Below are positions 53,701 through 64,000 of a DNA stretch of 64,000 nt, one piece after another. The DNA lies in assembly GCF_016808095.1 (NCBI RefSeq), contig NC_068977.1, positions 22,779,364-22,843,363 on the forward strand, given 5' to 3'. Below the pieces are notes generated by a model, which saw nothing but the letters and a program-made list of their open reading frames with translations, was not told the origin of the DNA and did no database searches. This DNA is from Vigna angularis. Lineage: Eukaryota; Streptophyta; Magnoliopsida; Fabales; Fabaceae. Every line of letters starts with the position of its first letter. Positions within the stretch are counted from its first letter, which is position 1. A program made the translations under genes and the position numbers.

Positions 53701-56700
53701 AAGGGTGAGGAGCTAATAAAATTAAAATGATGATGTTACCTGTGGACTGATAAAAGTAAAGAACCTGTGAAAAGACACGTTCTTTTGAAAAAATATCGGG
53801 AAGGAAACTAATGTTTGTAGACTTTGAGCTTTTGGGATTACAGTAGGGCCGAATTGTTATGTAGTAGCTTATCTAGAAGGCTGAAAAAAAATGGCAAGGA
53901 ATTTGAGTGTATAATCATAATTTGTTTTGTTTTGTAACCTGGTGGTAGGTTTGAATCCTAGAAACAGTTTAAAATTGCCTATGGAGTCAGGATTGTTTAC
54001 GTCTATCCTTCCTACTTTTGAGGTAAGTTTTAGATTATATTTGAAAATGCTTCTCAATAAAGATTTTAGAAAAGGAAAATAAAAGAACTTGACATCTTTA
54101 CAAATTAAAATTAACTTATGTATAAACTATTCTATAAAACTAATTTCGGAAAAAAATAGGAGACTTTCTAAGATTTTTATTTTTTCATATGAATTTAAAC
54201 GTAGAAGGAGTATTGTTTTTTTTTCCTTGATATTTTTATGAATAAGTTTGTAGTGAGTATATTTATCTTCTCTGCACTTCAATAATTGATAAAGCTACAT
54301 ATTAAATTTTTTTTATGTTTTCTATTTCCAAATTTGACACAATCACCTTTTATTTAGATAATAAAAATTCACAATTTTTATTTGAGAGTTTGAGATATTT
54401 GAATATATTAAATTTGAACATCTTATTTTAATTTGATTTATTTTTTAAAGGTTTTTGTTAAAATAAAACAATTTAAATTTATTGAATTTTAATGTTCTTG
54501 TATTTCGTTATTACTAAATATAAAAAGTTATTTAAACATCAAACAATTGTTAATAATTAAAAACATTAATATTAATAGTTTCTTTCACTTGATTTTTCTG
54601 ATGTTATTATTTGTTTAAAATGCGTTTTAAATATTTTTCAACTAATATTCACAACTTTTTAACCTTTTCTTGATATATGTTGACTCTGTTAATTTTTTTC
54701 AATGTGAATCATAATTATTTACGTTGACATTGATTAAGATTGTTTTTACAATGTTATTGGTTGGGGATTTCTTTTTCGAAATATCATTGGTTAAAAAAAT
54801 ATCAAAATCATTTTATCAAAATTTTAACAAAAAACGTTAGTGGTTGATAAAAAACATTATCATTGCCTACATCAACAAAACAATAATAACAATAATCATG
54901 ACAAATATTCATAAAAAAATCTTAGTTTACATCCATAGAAAAGTAGTATTTCCGATATCAACTAACGTGAAATACAAAAATGGTTCTAACAATTTAAAAT
55001 AACTGATAAAAAATCATTAAAAAAATATTTAATCGATATTAATCAAAGAGTAGTTATCCTAAGAATGACTTGACATTATTAAAGTTGATGATACTCGAAC
55101 AAAAATAGTTGAGAGAATGTAAAGAGAAGACACGTATATTTTATGAACAAAATTTTATATTTTGAATAAAATTTAAAATTATCTAATTTTGAATAACCTA
55201 AAATTAATAAAAATCATAAAACATTTTAATTTTTTTTTATAAAAATAAACAATCTTCTTCCATTACCCTACTAAAAAAACAGTATTAATGTATTCAATAT
55301 GTAGTCAAAATTCTCATGCTTTTGTTTAAGAGAATAAAAAAAATAGTGATGATAAGCTTTGGGTCTGTATCTGGCTGGCGTTTGGTCTGTGGAGATAGGA
55401 AGGTTAGCATGTACATTTGGTATTTTAGAAAGAGAATCTTTGGTGACAAAAGGAGAAAAAAAAAACAGCATCTTTGAACAATGATGTTACTTATCTTCTT
55501 CTTTTTCTTATCATGATTCTTGTGAGCATCTATCTATAATGCGTGTTGAGCTTCACTGGAATATTTTGGATTATTTAGGTTTAATGTGTATGAGAATAGG
55601 ATATGATTTCCCTATTTCACCATTGGATTTCCAAAACCTTCCACATACTATCACTCATTTTCTTTCTATCATTACATTACATGTGTAAGATAAGTTGAAC
55701 CAAACTCCTTAAGAAAGTTTATGTTACTATAAACATCACTCAACTGTGTGGCAAATTGTTTTATGTGTAGTGTTCTAGAAAACTTATTTCAGAAAGCTTC
55801 TTCTAAACATCTTTTTCCAAAAATATTGTTTTGGAAAATTTCAGACATGGGTAATCTCAAAGTCAACATTGAAATATATAATGAAGGTATAGGGGTGCAG
55901 TAAGCAAAAGCTATTTATTTTTCTTCTTTTGGGCCAGAGGTCCATGAATTTTGATATTGGATCAGTTTACCGAAACATTATTTCGGCTCACAGTGGGTTA
56001 TTGAAATTCGTTACGAAAAATTGGCTATCAACAATTAGGGGTAGGGTCATTACTTTCTTCACCTTATCAAATTTCTTCCCGCACTTTATCATTTTTGGAT
56101 TTTATTTTAGTGCGGTTAAAACAAGTTTAAACTAAGTTAACGCAATCTACTACGAGTTCAAACCGAATTAGTTTAAAAAAAATTAAAATTTTGATATAGA
56201 CCAATTTTAAGCCTCACCTGTCAAGAATCAGTTTATTTGTGTTGAATACTAATGAGCTAAGTTGGTTTATCAATCTATTCAACTTTTTAAGTTATATTAT
56301 TATATTAAAAAAATTATTTCTTTTAGATTATCAAACTCACAATCGGATTGGTTCACAAACTCACTTAATTTATTATTTTTAAGTTATATTATTGACATCA
56401 TTTGAATTAAAATTTATTTAAATTTAATTAGAAAAAATTTTTATCTTTGTCGGACACTAATGTTTTGTTTAGTTAATTATGTTTTATTTACTAATTTTGG
56501 TTTAAATTGTTCATAATTTGTTTATATACTTTTATTTCTATGTTTGTTTATAGTTTAAATTTTATTTATAAATTAACTTTTAACCATTAACTTGTCCCTT
56601 CTAGGACTACCTTGTTTTTTAGTGTTTCTTTGTTTTGTATAAATTGATAAGTTAGTTTATAATCATGAAATCAAATGAATAGTCTTAAGAAATCACAATA

Positions 56701-56765
56701 TACAAAGAAGACTTTTTAGGGAAGCACGTGAAACCTCAACAAGAGACATAGAAATTGTATTATAT
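50768..56765. other. Gene-free AT-rich region
   Basis: The first 200-300 bases should include the F-box gene's 3' untranslated region. A MITE-like segment at 51150-51400 is listed separately. A more GC-rich patch at 52960-53080 ('gaagacgccggcgtagtgcgg…tctcgccggcc') is unlike its surroundings but has no recognised identity. No open frame over about 80 codons carries a known domain. Confidence 0.55.
51150..51400. mobile_element. MITE-like element (weak)
   Basis: 'ggccatgtttagataaagtttttcaagtaagcttttgtgg' followed by repeated 'aagctt/aagctaaaatc' and 'gcttttaagttatgcataagtt' recalls a common legume repeat built on 'aagcttttaagct' motifs. Terminal inverted repeats and target duplication could not be defined. 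Confidence 0.35.
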
Positions 56766-56778
56766 TTCTCTCATCTTC

Positions 56779-57660
56779 AATTGTCAGATCAAGAAGAAGA
56801 GGTAGATATGGTTAAGTGGATCCAAGTTAACGTACTTAGGAGATTATTCAACATGCACTGAGACCTGCAACAATATTGTTAGGCTAGTGGTGAATGCAGT
56901 CAACATAGAGTTGACACTTACTTTTATACATCTAGTGCAGAACAATTTATTTCAAGAATTACCTCATGAGAACCCATACACTCACTTGGTCACATTTTTG
57001 GAGATTTGCAACACGGTTAAGATTCACCAAGATCTTGATAAAGCTATTCGTAAGAGTTTGTGTTCCTTTTTCATTGGTAGAAAACGCAAAGGTTTGGTTA
57101 CATTCTTTTTCTGAGAATAATTTGACTGTATGGGATGAGGTTGTTACAAAATTTTTACACAAATTCTTCTCTCAATCAAAGGTTAAAAATAGGAAACAAG
57201 AGATTATTTAATTTCGCCAAGATTATGATGAAACAGAGTAATCTCCTCTTTCCTTGATTAATCTTTTATTAAGGGAAGAGTTTGTGTGGAAATTTTGTAA
57301 CAACCTTATCTCATACAGTCAAACTATTCTTAAGAAAAGAATGTTGATAGTGTTGCTTGCCAATAAAAAAGGAAATAAACTTAGACGGATAACTTTATCG
57401 GGAACTTGATGAATCTTGTGTTGCAAATCTCTAAGAATTTGGTCAAGTGAATGTATGGGTTCTCATGAAGTAAACCATGAAATTGATTTTTCTACACTAG
57501 ATAAATAAGAACAGTCTTTATATTAGTTACATTCACATGGCCTCACATTAGTGTTGAAATTCAACATTCTTGTGAATGTTGAATATTCTCCTAAAGTATG
57601 TTGTCTTAGACTCCTCTCAACCATATCTACCTCTTCTTCTTGATTTAACAATTAAAGATG
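56779..57660. repeat. Large imperfect inverted repeat built from a gypsy gag fragment
   Basis: The left arm 56779-57020 and right arm 57412-57660 match in reverse complement. The left reads 'atcaagaagaagaggtaga' (about 56787) and the right contains its complement 'ctacctcttcttcttgat' (about 57636). Likewise 'catgagaacccata' (about 56965) pairs with 'tatgggttctcatg' (57456), and 'gatttgcaacac' (57003) with 'gtgttgcaaatc' (57420). The arms are about 240-250 bp and the loop about 390 bp. The left arm plus loop encodes Athila-like gag (listed separately). Confidence 0.8.
56800..57360 (+). pseudogene. Athila-like gag relic
   Basis: Plus strand, 56887 onward: NIELTLTFIHLVQNNLFQEL, ENPYTHLVTFLEICNTVKI, then after a shift VWLHSFSENNLTVWDEVVTKF and KFFSQSKVKNRKQEI. 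This is the retrotransposon gag capsid wording (LxxxLIxxVQxxxFxGxxxEDPxxHLxxFLEIC…AxxWLxSL…TWxELxxxFLxKFFPxxK) of Ty3/gypsy elements. It is broken by stops and has no pol or LTR nearby. Confidence 0.75.
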
Positions 57661-57669
57661 ATAGTAATT

Positions 57670-58615
57670 GGATAAATCTAATATCATCTTACAACTGAGA
57701 ATTCTTCTTTGAAACCATTCTCCCTTCCATGCTATGTTCTCTTTGTGTGTGTTATTATTTCATCCTCGTTTCCAAATAAAACTTGATCATAAAAGTGATA
57801 AACGACTAATTTAAATTTTAGAAAAAGTACACAAGGTATCTAAGAATTAGAGGAACAACATTTTAAAATAAAAGAAAAGTAAATACTTTTAAATTTATTT
57901 ACAAACATTAAAAGATATATTCATTTTCCATTTAATTTACCATCATAACTCTACATGTAAAACCTAATATTTAAATAAAGAAAACTTTACTATATAATTA
58001 CTTACCTTTAAATATTTGTAAACGTCCTCTTGTATAAATAGTTATGTATGTATAATTAAATTTGCAATTTTATTGAAAAATAATTGTAATTCATACTTCC
58101 ATGTGTATAAAATATGTGCAAAAGGTCAGCTATAAATTTATTATAGGAGTTCTTGTTTGGACCAATATAGAAAAATAGCCAGTTAATAGGTAGTAAATAG
58201 TAATGTTGACATTAACCTGATTTTCTTAGAAGTAAAATCACCCAATGTTTTAGTTTTATATTTTGAGAGCAATAAATAGTCGTTGATATTGTAGTATGTG
58301 TTTTTAGTTTGTAGAACTTTGCCTTTTTATTCGTTTACAATAATAGCAAACTTTATTGTTACCTAACTATGACAATTTTCACTTTATTAGGGATTATTAT
58401 TAAATGTTATATAAACTCCACTAGTGTATTATTGTTACACTGATAATTGTGATATTGTAAAAATAGTCGCAAATCAATCTAATTAAATCAAACAGTAGAA
58501 TTAATAAAAATTATATATACAATCATAATTAAATATTAAATATTTTAAAATTTCATCGTCTTCACTAACCTCTCTAATTTCATGATCTGCATACATTGAA
58601 TCATCATCTCTAAAA
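57670..58615. other. AT-rich sequence, no gene
   Basis: No coding signal, repeat boundary or RNA gene is recognised. Confidence 0.5.
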
Positions 58616-58621
58616 AAACCC

Positions 58622-59052
58622 TCCAGGCCAATTACCAATTCCTTCGGATGTCATTATGCTTGTGAAAATTAGATAAAGTTATATACGACAAAAATTATAA
58701 AATGAAAATTCATTATAAAATCATTTTTTGTAAGAAATTGTTTAACAACGAGAGTGTTTCTGATTTTTTTTTTAGGCCAATTACCAATTCCTTTGATGTC
58801 ATTATGTTTGTGAAAATTAGATAAAATTAGATAAGACAAAATTATAAAATGAAAACCCATTATAAAATCATTTTTTGTAAGAAATTGTTTAACAACGAGT
58901 ATTTCTGATTTTTTCTAGATCAATTATCAATTTCTTTATGTTTGTGAATTTTTTTTAAAATTAGATAAAACAAAAATTATAAAAGGAAAACTCATTATAA
59001 AATCATCTTTTGTAAGATTGTTTAATAACCAGTGTTTCTGATTTTTTTTCAG
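58622..59052 (+). repeat. Three tandem copies of a ~140-bp unit
   Basis: Each copy runs 'ccaattaccaattcctt…tgtcattatg…tgtgaaaattagataaa', 'caaaaattataaaatgaaaa', 'cattataaaatcattttttg', 'taagaaattgtttaacaacgag', 'gtttctgatttttt'. Copies start near 58625, 58775 and 58917; the third is the most diverged. Short frames within it are not genes. Confidence 0.85.
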
Positions 59053-59280
59053 TTGGGACTAGCATAGGATGACAGAGAAAATGTTGGAGTGAGAGAGATG
59101 AAAGAGAAATGGTTTAGAGGAATGAGGGAAGTAAACAAAGGTTTGGAGATTTCTTTTTTTTTAGTTTTAAAAATGAAAATTATTAAAATACTCTTAACCT
59201 TAAAACTTAGAAGTCATGATATATAAGGATATTTTTGTTTACTAAAATCCGGTACACATTGCAGCATACGCGTGTTAGCA

Positions 59281-59394
<114 letters not shown>

Positions 59395-59504
59395 CTATTT
59401 CATTTTTTTTTATTTTATAATAAGATATACTGAATAGTTTACCCAATAATTGAACTATAAACATTTGTTGGTTTATTTTAAATTGAACAATCTGGAGCAT
59501 TTAA

Positions 59505-59635
59505 TGGATTTAGAAAAGATAATATGATAGCTACTAGTCGAAAGGTAAAAATAAGGCATTTAATGGTTTAACAAATAAAAAAGATAATTTGATAGGTACA
59601 AGTCGAAAGGTAAAAATAAGGATATTATATTTATA
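59505..59635 (+). repeat. Short tandem duplication
   Basis: Two copies of 'aaaagataat(a/t)tgatag…ta(c)aagtcgaaaggtaaaaataagg' about 70 bases apart, each flanked by 'catttaatgg'. Confidence 0.75.
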
Positions 59636-59639
59636 ATGT

Positions 59640-62600
59640 TATTATATTTCATTCTAACCTATTGTTTGGTGAAAGACTAGCATATATAATTATATAAATA
59701 GATATTTTATAATATTTTGGGTTTGTAGAGATCATACATTTCATTTGTGTTTGATGATTTTGTATATTGAAAAGGAGATCTAGTATTCATAGGTTTCTAT
59801 TTCTCATTTTCTTTGTTATTATTGGTATTGTACATGAGTCGAGACATCCCTAATGTCTCATTCTTTTATTTATATATTAATTATTGTTGATAAAAAAAAC
59901 CTAACAATTAGAGTTAACATTGCTAATAAATATTCAATTAATATTTAATGAAATAAAAAAAATTAATAGCACATTTATAACCTTATTTAAGTTTATTACT
60001 TCAAAGAATGGTATCGGAGAGTTGAATTTTACAAATATCCTACAAATCAAATTAAAAAATATAGTTGAAATAACGTAATATGTTAAAAAGAAACTTTAAT
60101 TGTACAATTACATTGTCATAAACCGCACTCGTCCAGCAGTTTTTGCATGTTTTACTTGCTTCCGAAAATATATATAAAATTAAAAATAAATTTAGTATAC
60201 TTCATATATATTTTAAATTTTTTTAAAATTAAATAATATCTAAACAAAATAAAAATAAAATTTAAATATGAAGTGTATTAAGTATCATACGACAAAATAT
60301 AAAATAGTTACAAATAAAGACATCACAGCGTTACATTTAAATTGAAATAAGTAGAAGTTAAGAAATGAAAAAAAGAAAGGAGAGTGAGATGATATGACTT
60401 CAACGATTATGAAATCTTTAAATCAAAGTTGAACTCAGAAAATCTCTTTGGAGAGTTTGACATGAATGAAAGTAAATTAAGAACGTGATTATTGAATTAT
60501 TCATCGGTAAAAGAAAGCCTAACAACATATTCAAAACTAAATGTTTTGATTGTACTACATTGGAGGGTAATTGTGAATTCCATGACTAAAATCTATTTGC
60601 TCTGCGGCTAATATAGACCGAATTTTAAAAATCACCATTCAATTTTATAGTAGTTAAGTATAAAAATGACATGATGATGATGATAAATTATTATTTTGAG
60701 AAGATGTAATACTGAAACCTTCTTCCCATCCCTGGTTGCATGTTAGAGTTTGCTAAGGATTTTAACTAAAAATTCTGTTTGTAATATCATTATTATGAGT
60801 GTGATTTCGTTCCTTATACATTTAATTTAGTGAAGGACCATTAATCTTTTCCCTCAATTCAATCACATTTCTCCAACCATTGTATATCTCAAGGTCAATA
60901 TTTTTTTTCTTTGACTTTATTACGTACTGTGATATGAAAGCCACGTGAATAACACAATCACATTGACTTCCAACCTCCCTTCACCTATAACCTATCAATT
61001 ATAGTGCTCTCCAAACCTTTCAACCTACCTTCACATTCATTTAACCTCAAATTACATTGACTTTCGCATTTTATATCATTTTACACTTTCCTAACTAATA
61101 ATAATCACAACTATTATACTCAAATGACTATAGCATGACAAAGAAAACCATAATCTCCATACGATCGTATGCAGTAATATTAGGCTAGAAATTAATCTCA
61201 TGATTAAGTATAATTAATCTTATAAATAACAGTAGGAAGAGGACGAAAAATAAGAAAAGAGAAAATAAAGTGAAAAAAGAAGAAAAAAAAAAAAGAGAGA
61301 AAGAGGAACCAAAAGTGATGAATGATAATGATCTCAATGCACAACGGACTAGACGGACTAGAACAAAGAAGAAGTGAAAGAAAAAATAAAGAAAAAAAAT
61401 TAAATCATAATATTTACTAAAAAAATTATTGTTATTTGTTGATGAATTTTTAATCCGTCAATAAAATTTATTAATAAACTTTATTCATTTGTAAATCTAA
61501 GCTTTTTCTAGTGTTAACAAACACTAAAGGCAGAGAATATTGTAATTAATAATAAAATACAAAATTTAATAGTATCAATATAAAAGCAAGGAGGAAAATA
61601 ATAATTATAATTAATAATATAATAAACACCTCGTATATGCGCCGTTAATAGGTTTTTTAATTTAAATTTAACCTGTTTTGGTAGTCTGTACATTAAAAAC
61701 ATGATGAACTATATTGATATAAATTTAAAATTTTAATTTAAAACCAGTACGAATAAACTTGTCCTTGTAAAGTAAAAACTGAGGTACTTTTGAGGATGTT
61801 TCATGTTTAGGCGAATGTTGATCCAAATGGTGATAAAAAGTAAATAGTTAAGAGTTTGTAATGTCAATTTTACCTTTATTTACATTGTAGAAAAAGTCAC
61901 CAACATAATTTAACTATTTCAGTCTTTGCCATAAGACTTTTTCATTTGTGGGTATGTAACGTAACTATGACACTCTTTACTTTATTTGACAAATCAATCT
62001 ATATTAAATATTTCGGCTTAAAAAATTTTAACGAAAAAAATAGCAGCATATTACTACATGGCCCAAAAAATATAATTAATTTTAATAAATATTTAAGTAC
62101 ATTTAATAAATAATGGAATAATTTACATTAATAATATTTACTATACAAGTTTGCTGAATTTAAGTTAATAAAATACAATTTAAAATTAGAAATAGAAGGT
62201 CACTCAAACATTATACTATTCGTATATACATTTCTATTTTCCCTTTTAAATAATCTTTTACAACCTAACTTTTTAATATGTAATAACCACAATAAGTTAG
62301 TTGCACATTAAATTAAACTACAATGTGGAGCATTGAATGAATTTAGCAAAAACCAAAATTAATTTGCGTTGGAACAAATAAAAACGATCACACCTAATAA
62401 TTAACTGTCCAAATTATAGCATCTTTAGTAAAAAAAATGTTTTCACATCCATTTTAATTCTTTTGAGAGAAAAAAAAAAACTGTCTGAGATATAAACTGA
62501 AATGTAGACCTTTTCAGAAGAACAAGTTATTTTTCGTGCGTTAGAAAATTTGTAAATTTTGATTATTTTTTTGTTAGTTATCTTTTCCCTTTCAACTTCT

Positions 62601-63580
62601 TATTCAACTTTATTACGTAAATACTTTTTTTCGTAATAATTATCTTAAAATTATTTTTTAATAAACTTATCCACACAAAAAAAATCTTATAATCAATTGT
62701 AGTTATTGAAAAAACTTAAACACATCAACGAAAAAATTATGAATTTTAAAATAAATCTCTTGAATCTCATAGAGTTGAATTTTGCAAATCTCCTTTTTAT
62801 CAAATTCAAAAAGGATTAATTAATATAATGCATTGCTGAAGACTTAAATCTCATCATGGTCGTTGATAATATCTAATAAATTTAATAAATCGAATAATTG
62901 AAAGTTAATAATATATATTATGAAACCAACACATAACATAAAAGGATAAACATGTTGGTAAATACTATAATAATATCATTACATTTTATATTAATTTTAA
63001 GAATACATACATAATTATATATATTTTTAATTTAGATTCTTTAAAATATATTTTGTAGACAACATTATAAAAAATCATTTCATTGATGTTTAGTTGTATT
63101 AATTAAATGATTATAAATTTACCAAAGAAATTTTGTATTGTGAAAACTATAAAACTCTAGCTATTTTTTTTTCCAGTTTTGTAAGGGTATTCTAGTCTTG
63201 AACTTTTCCAAAATTGTTATACGTAAGATCAAATAAGCTTAATAGAATTATTTATGTTTAATGGAAAATTAAATATGCTCATTAATAATATTTACTAAAT
63301 TTTTTTAATAAGTTGAAGAAATAATATATGCGTTAATGGAAAAAGAGGCAGGAAACATTTTTAAAAACGCATTAATATTTTTTAAATTAATGACTAACTA
63401 TAGATAGCAGTTATAAAATAATCAAAACATATTTTTTTACTTATTGATTATAGGCTTCAGTTACTCAAATCAGGTTACTCAAATTGAAGTTTATACTCAA
63501 ACACTAAAAAAACAAAATGTTTCAATTATTTTACACAAGGAAAAAATGAATTAACCTACGACTAATTATTATTAAAAACA
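59640..63580. other. Gene-free AT-rich region
   Basis: No coding region is supported. The purine tract at 61225-61400 and scattered T/A runs are the only notable composition changes. Confidence 0.55.
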
Positions 63581-63584
63581 AAAA

Positions 63585-63840
63585 AAAAATTGTTGGTAAA
63601 CTTTTTTCTCGACGAATTACCGATGAGCTAAAATTTGTTGGTTAAAGTGTTGTTGGTAAGATTTACGGATATATATAATTCCTCGGTAATTATAGACAAG
63701 TACATCTCTCGATAATTACCGATAGAGACAAATATATTCATTGGTAATTTTGTCGATAATTACTAATGGACAATATCTATTGATAATTACATGTCTCAGG
63801 TACAAGATCCATTTATAAATTTCGTCGATAATATCTATTA
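63585..63840. repeat. Subterminal-type repeats of an unidentified DNA transposon
   Basis: Motifs related to 'cgataattaccgat' recur about nine times in both orientations ('cgacgaattaccgatgag', 'ctcggtaattata', 'ctcgataattaccgat', 'ttggtaattttgtcgataatta'). Such dense short inverted motifs are typical of CACTA-type subterminal regions. No terminus is seen; the element may continue past the window. Confidence 0.5.
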
Positions 63841-64000
63841 GATAATAAAATCTAAAAAAACGTTAATTCCCAAACAAATATCACAAAAATGTACATAAGG
63901 CAATCTAGACAAACATCACAAACATATTTATAAATAAAGCAATCCAGACAAATATAGAGTTTCTAAAAGCATGTCTATAAGTAACATAGAGTCCTAATAA

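Noticed and set aside
53869..54057. Tract containing 'ggtttgaatcctag', resembling a tRNA T-loop
   Set aside because: No other part of a tRNA fold could be found around it.

Overview
This is nuclear DNA from a flowering plant. The coding style, the retrotransposon families and a Cf-9-type receptor-like protein gene fit a legume, probably of the Vigna/Phaseolus group; that assignment is inferred from family resemblance, not from a search. The window is AT-rich and dominated by transposable elements. I see only two intact host protein genes: a receptor-like protein (13312-15762, +) and an intronless F-box gene (49634-50767, +). There is also a small relic of a UDP-glycosyltransferase (about 41.3-41.5 kb, -).

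Layout. 1-4.7 kb: AT-rich sequence, a fragment duplicated from upstream of the receptor gene, and an LTR-like remnant. 4.7-10.5 kb: a decayed Ty3/gypsy (Athila-like) element (+) with pol and a 3' LTR but no recognisable 5' LTR or gag; it abuts a Ty1/copia gag-protease relic (-) that runs to about 11.9 kb. 12-16.3 kb: receptor-like protein gene with a TATA box. 16.3-19.4 kb: a truncated CACTA transposon (CACTA-1). 20.3-38.0 kb: a copia relic (copia-A, -) interrupted several times. Copia-B (20589-23076, two 340-bp LTRs) sits in its RT region. CACTA-2 (25320-37033, TSD AAG) sits in its gag, and CACTA-2 is itself interrupted by a very young non-autonomous Athila-like element (28193-35582, 1305-bp LTRs, TSD CATAT). 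39.4-40.8 kb: a short CACTA derivative (CACTA-3, TSD ATG). 41.3-48.6 kb: glycosyltransferase scrap, copia gag relic, a gypsy LTR with gag stub, and a copia relic with a duplicated RT-RNase H part. 49.6-50.8 kb: F-box gene. 50.8-64 kb: AT-rich, gene-free sequence with an inverted gag repeat (56.78-57.66 kb), tandem repeats, a long (TA)n tract and subterminal-type repeats at the right edge.

How the parts relate. Matching target-site duplications and rejoined reading frames give an insertion order: copia-A first, then CACTA-2 inside it, then the Athila-like element inside CACTA-2's transposase gene. CACTA-1 and CACTA-2 each carry a multi-exon gene combining a plant En/Spm-type region, a charged coiled-coil, a DUF8039-like stretch and a Ulp1/C48 cysteine-protease-like domain. 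CACTA-3 shares a terminus with CACTA-1 and may depend on it or a relative. Pieces of the receptor gene's upstream region recur at 2.4 and 38.5 kb, suggesting the locus was once a cluster of receptor genes since broken up by transposons. The elements most worth attention are the Ulp1-carrying CACTA family, the pol-less but nearly intact Athila-like element, and the inverted gag repeat.
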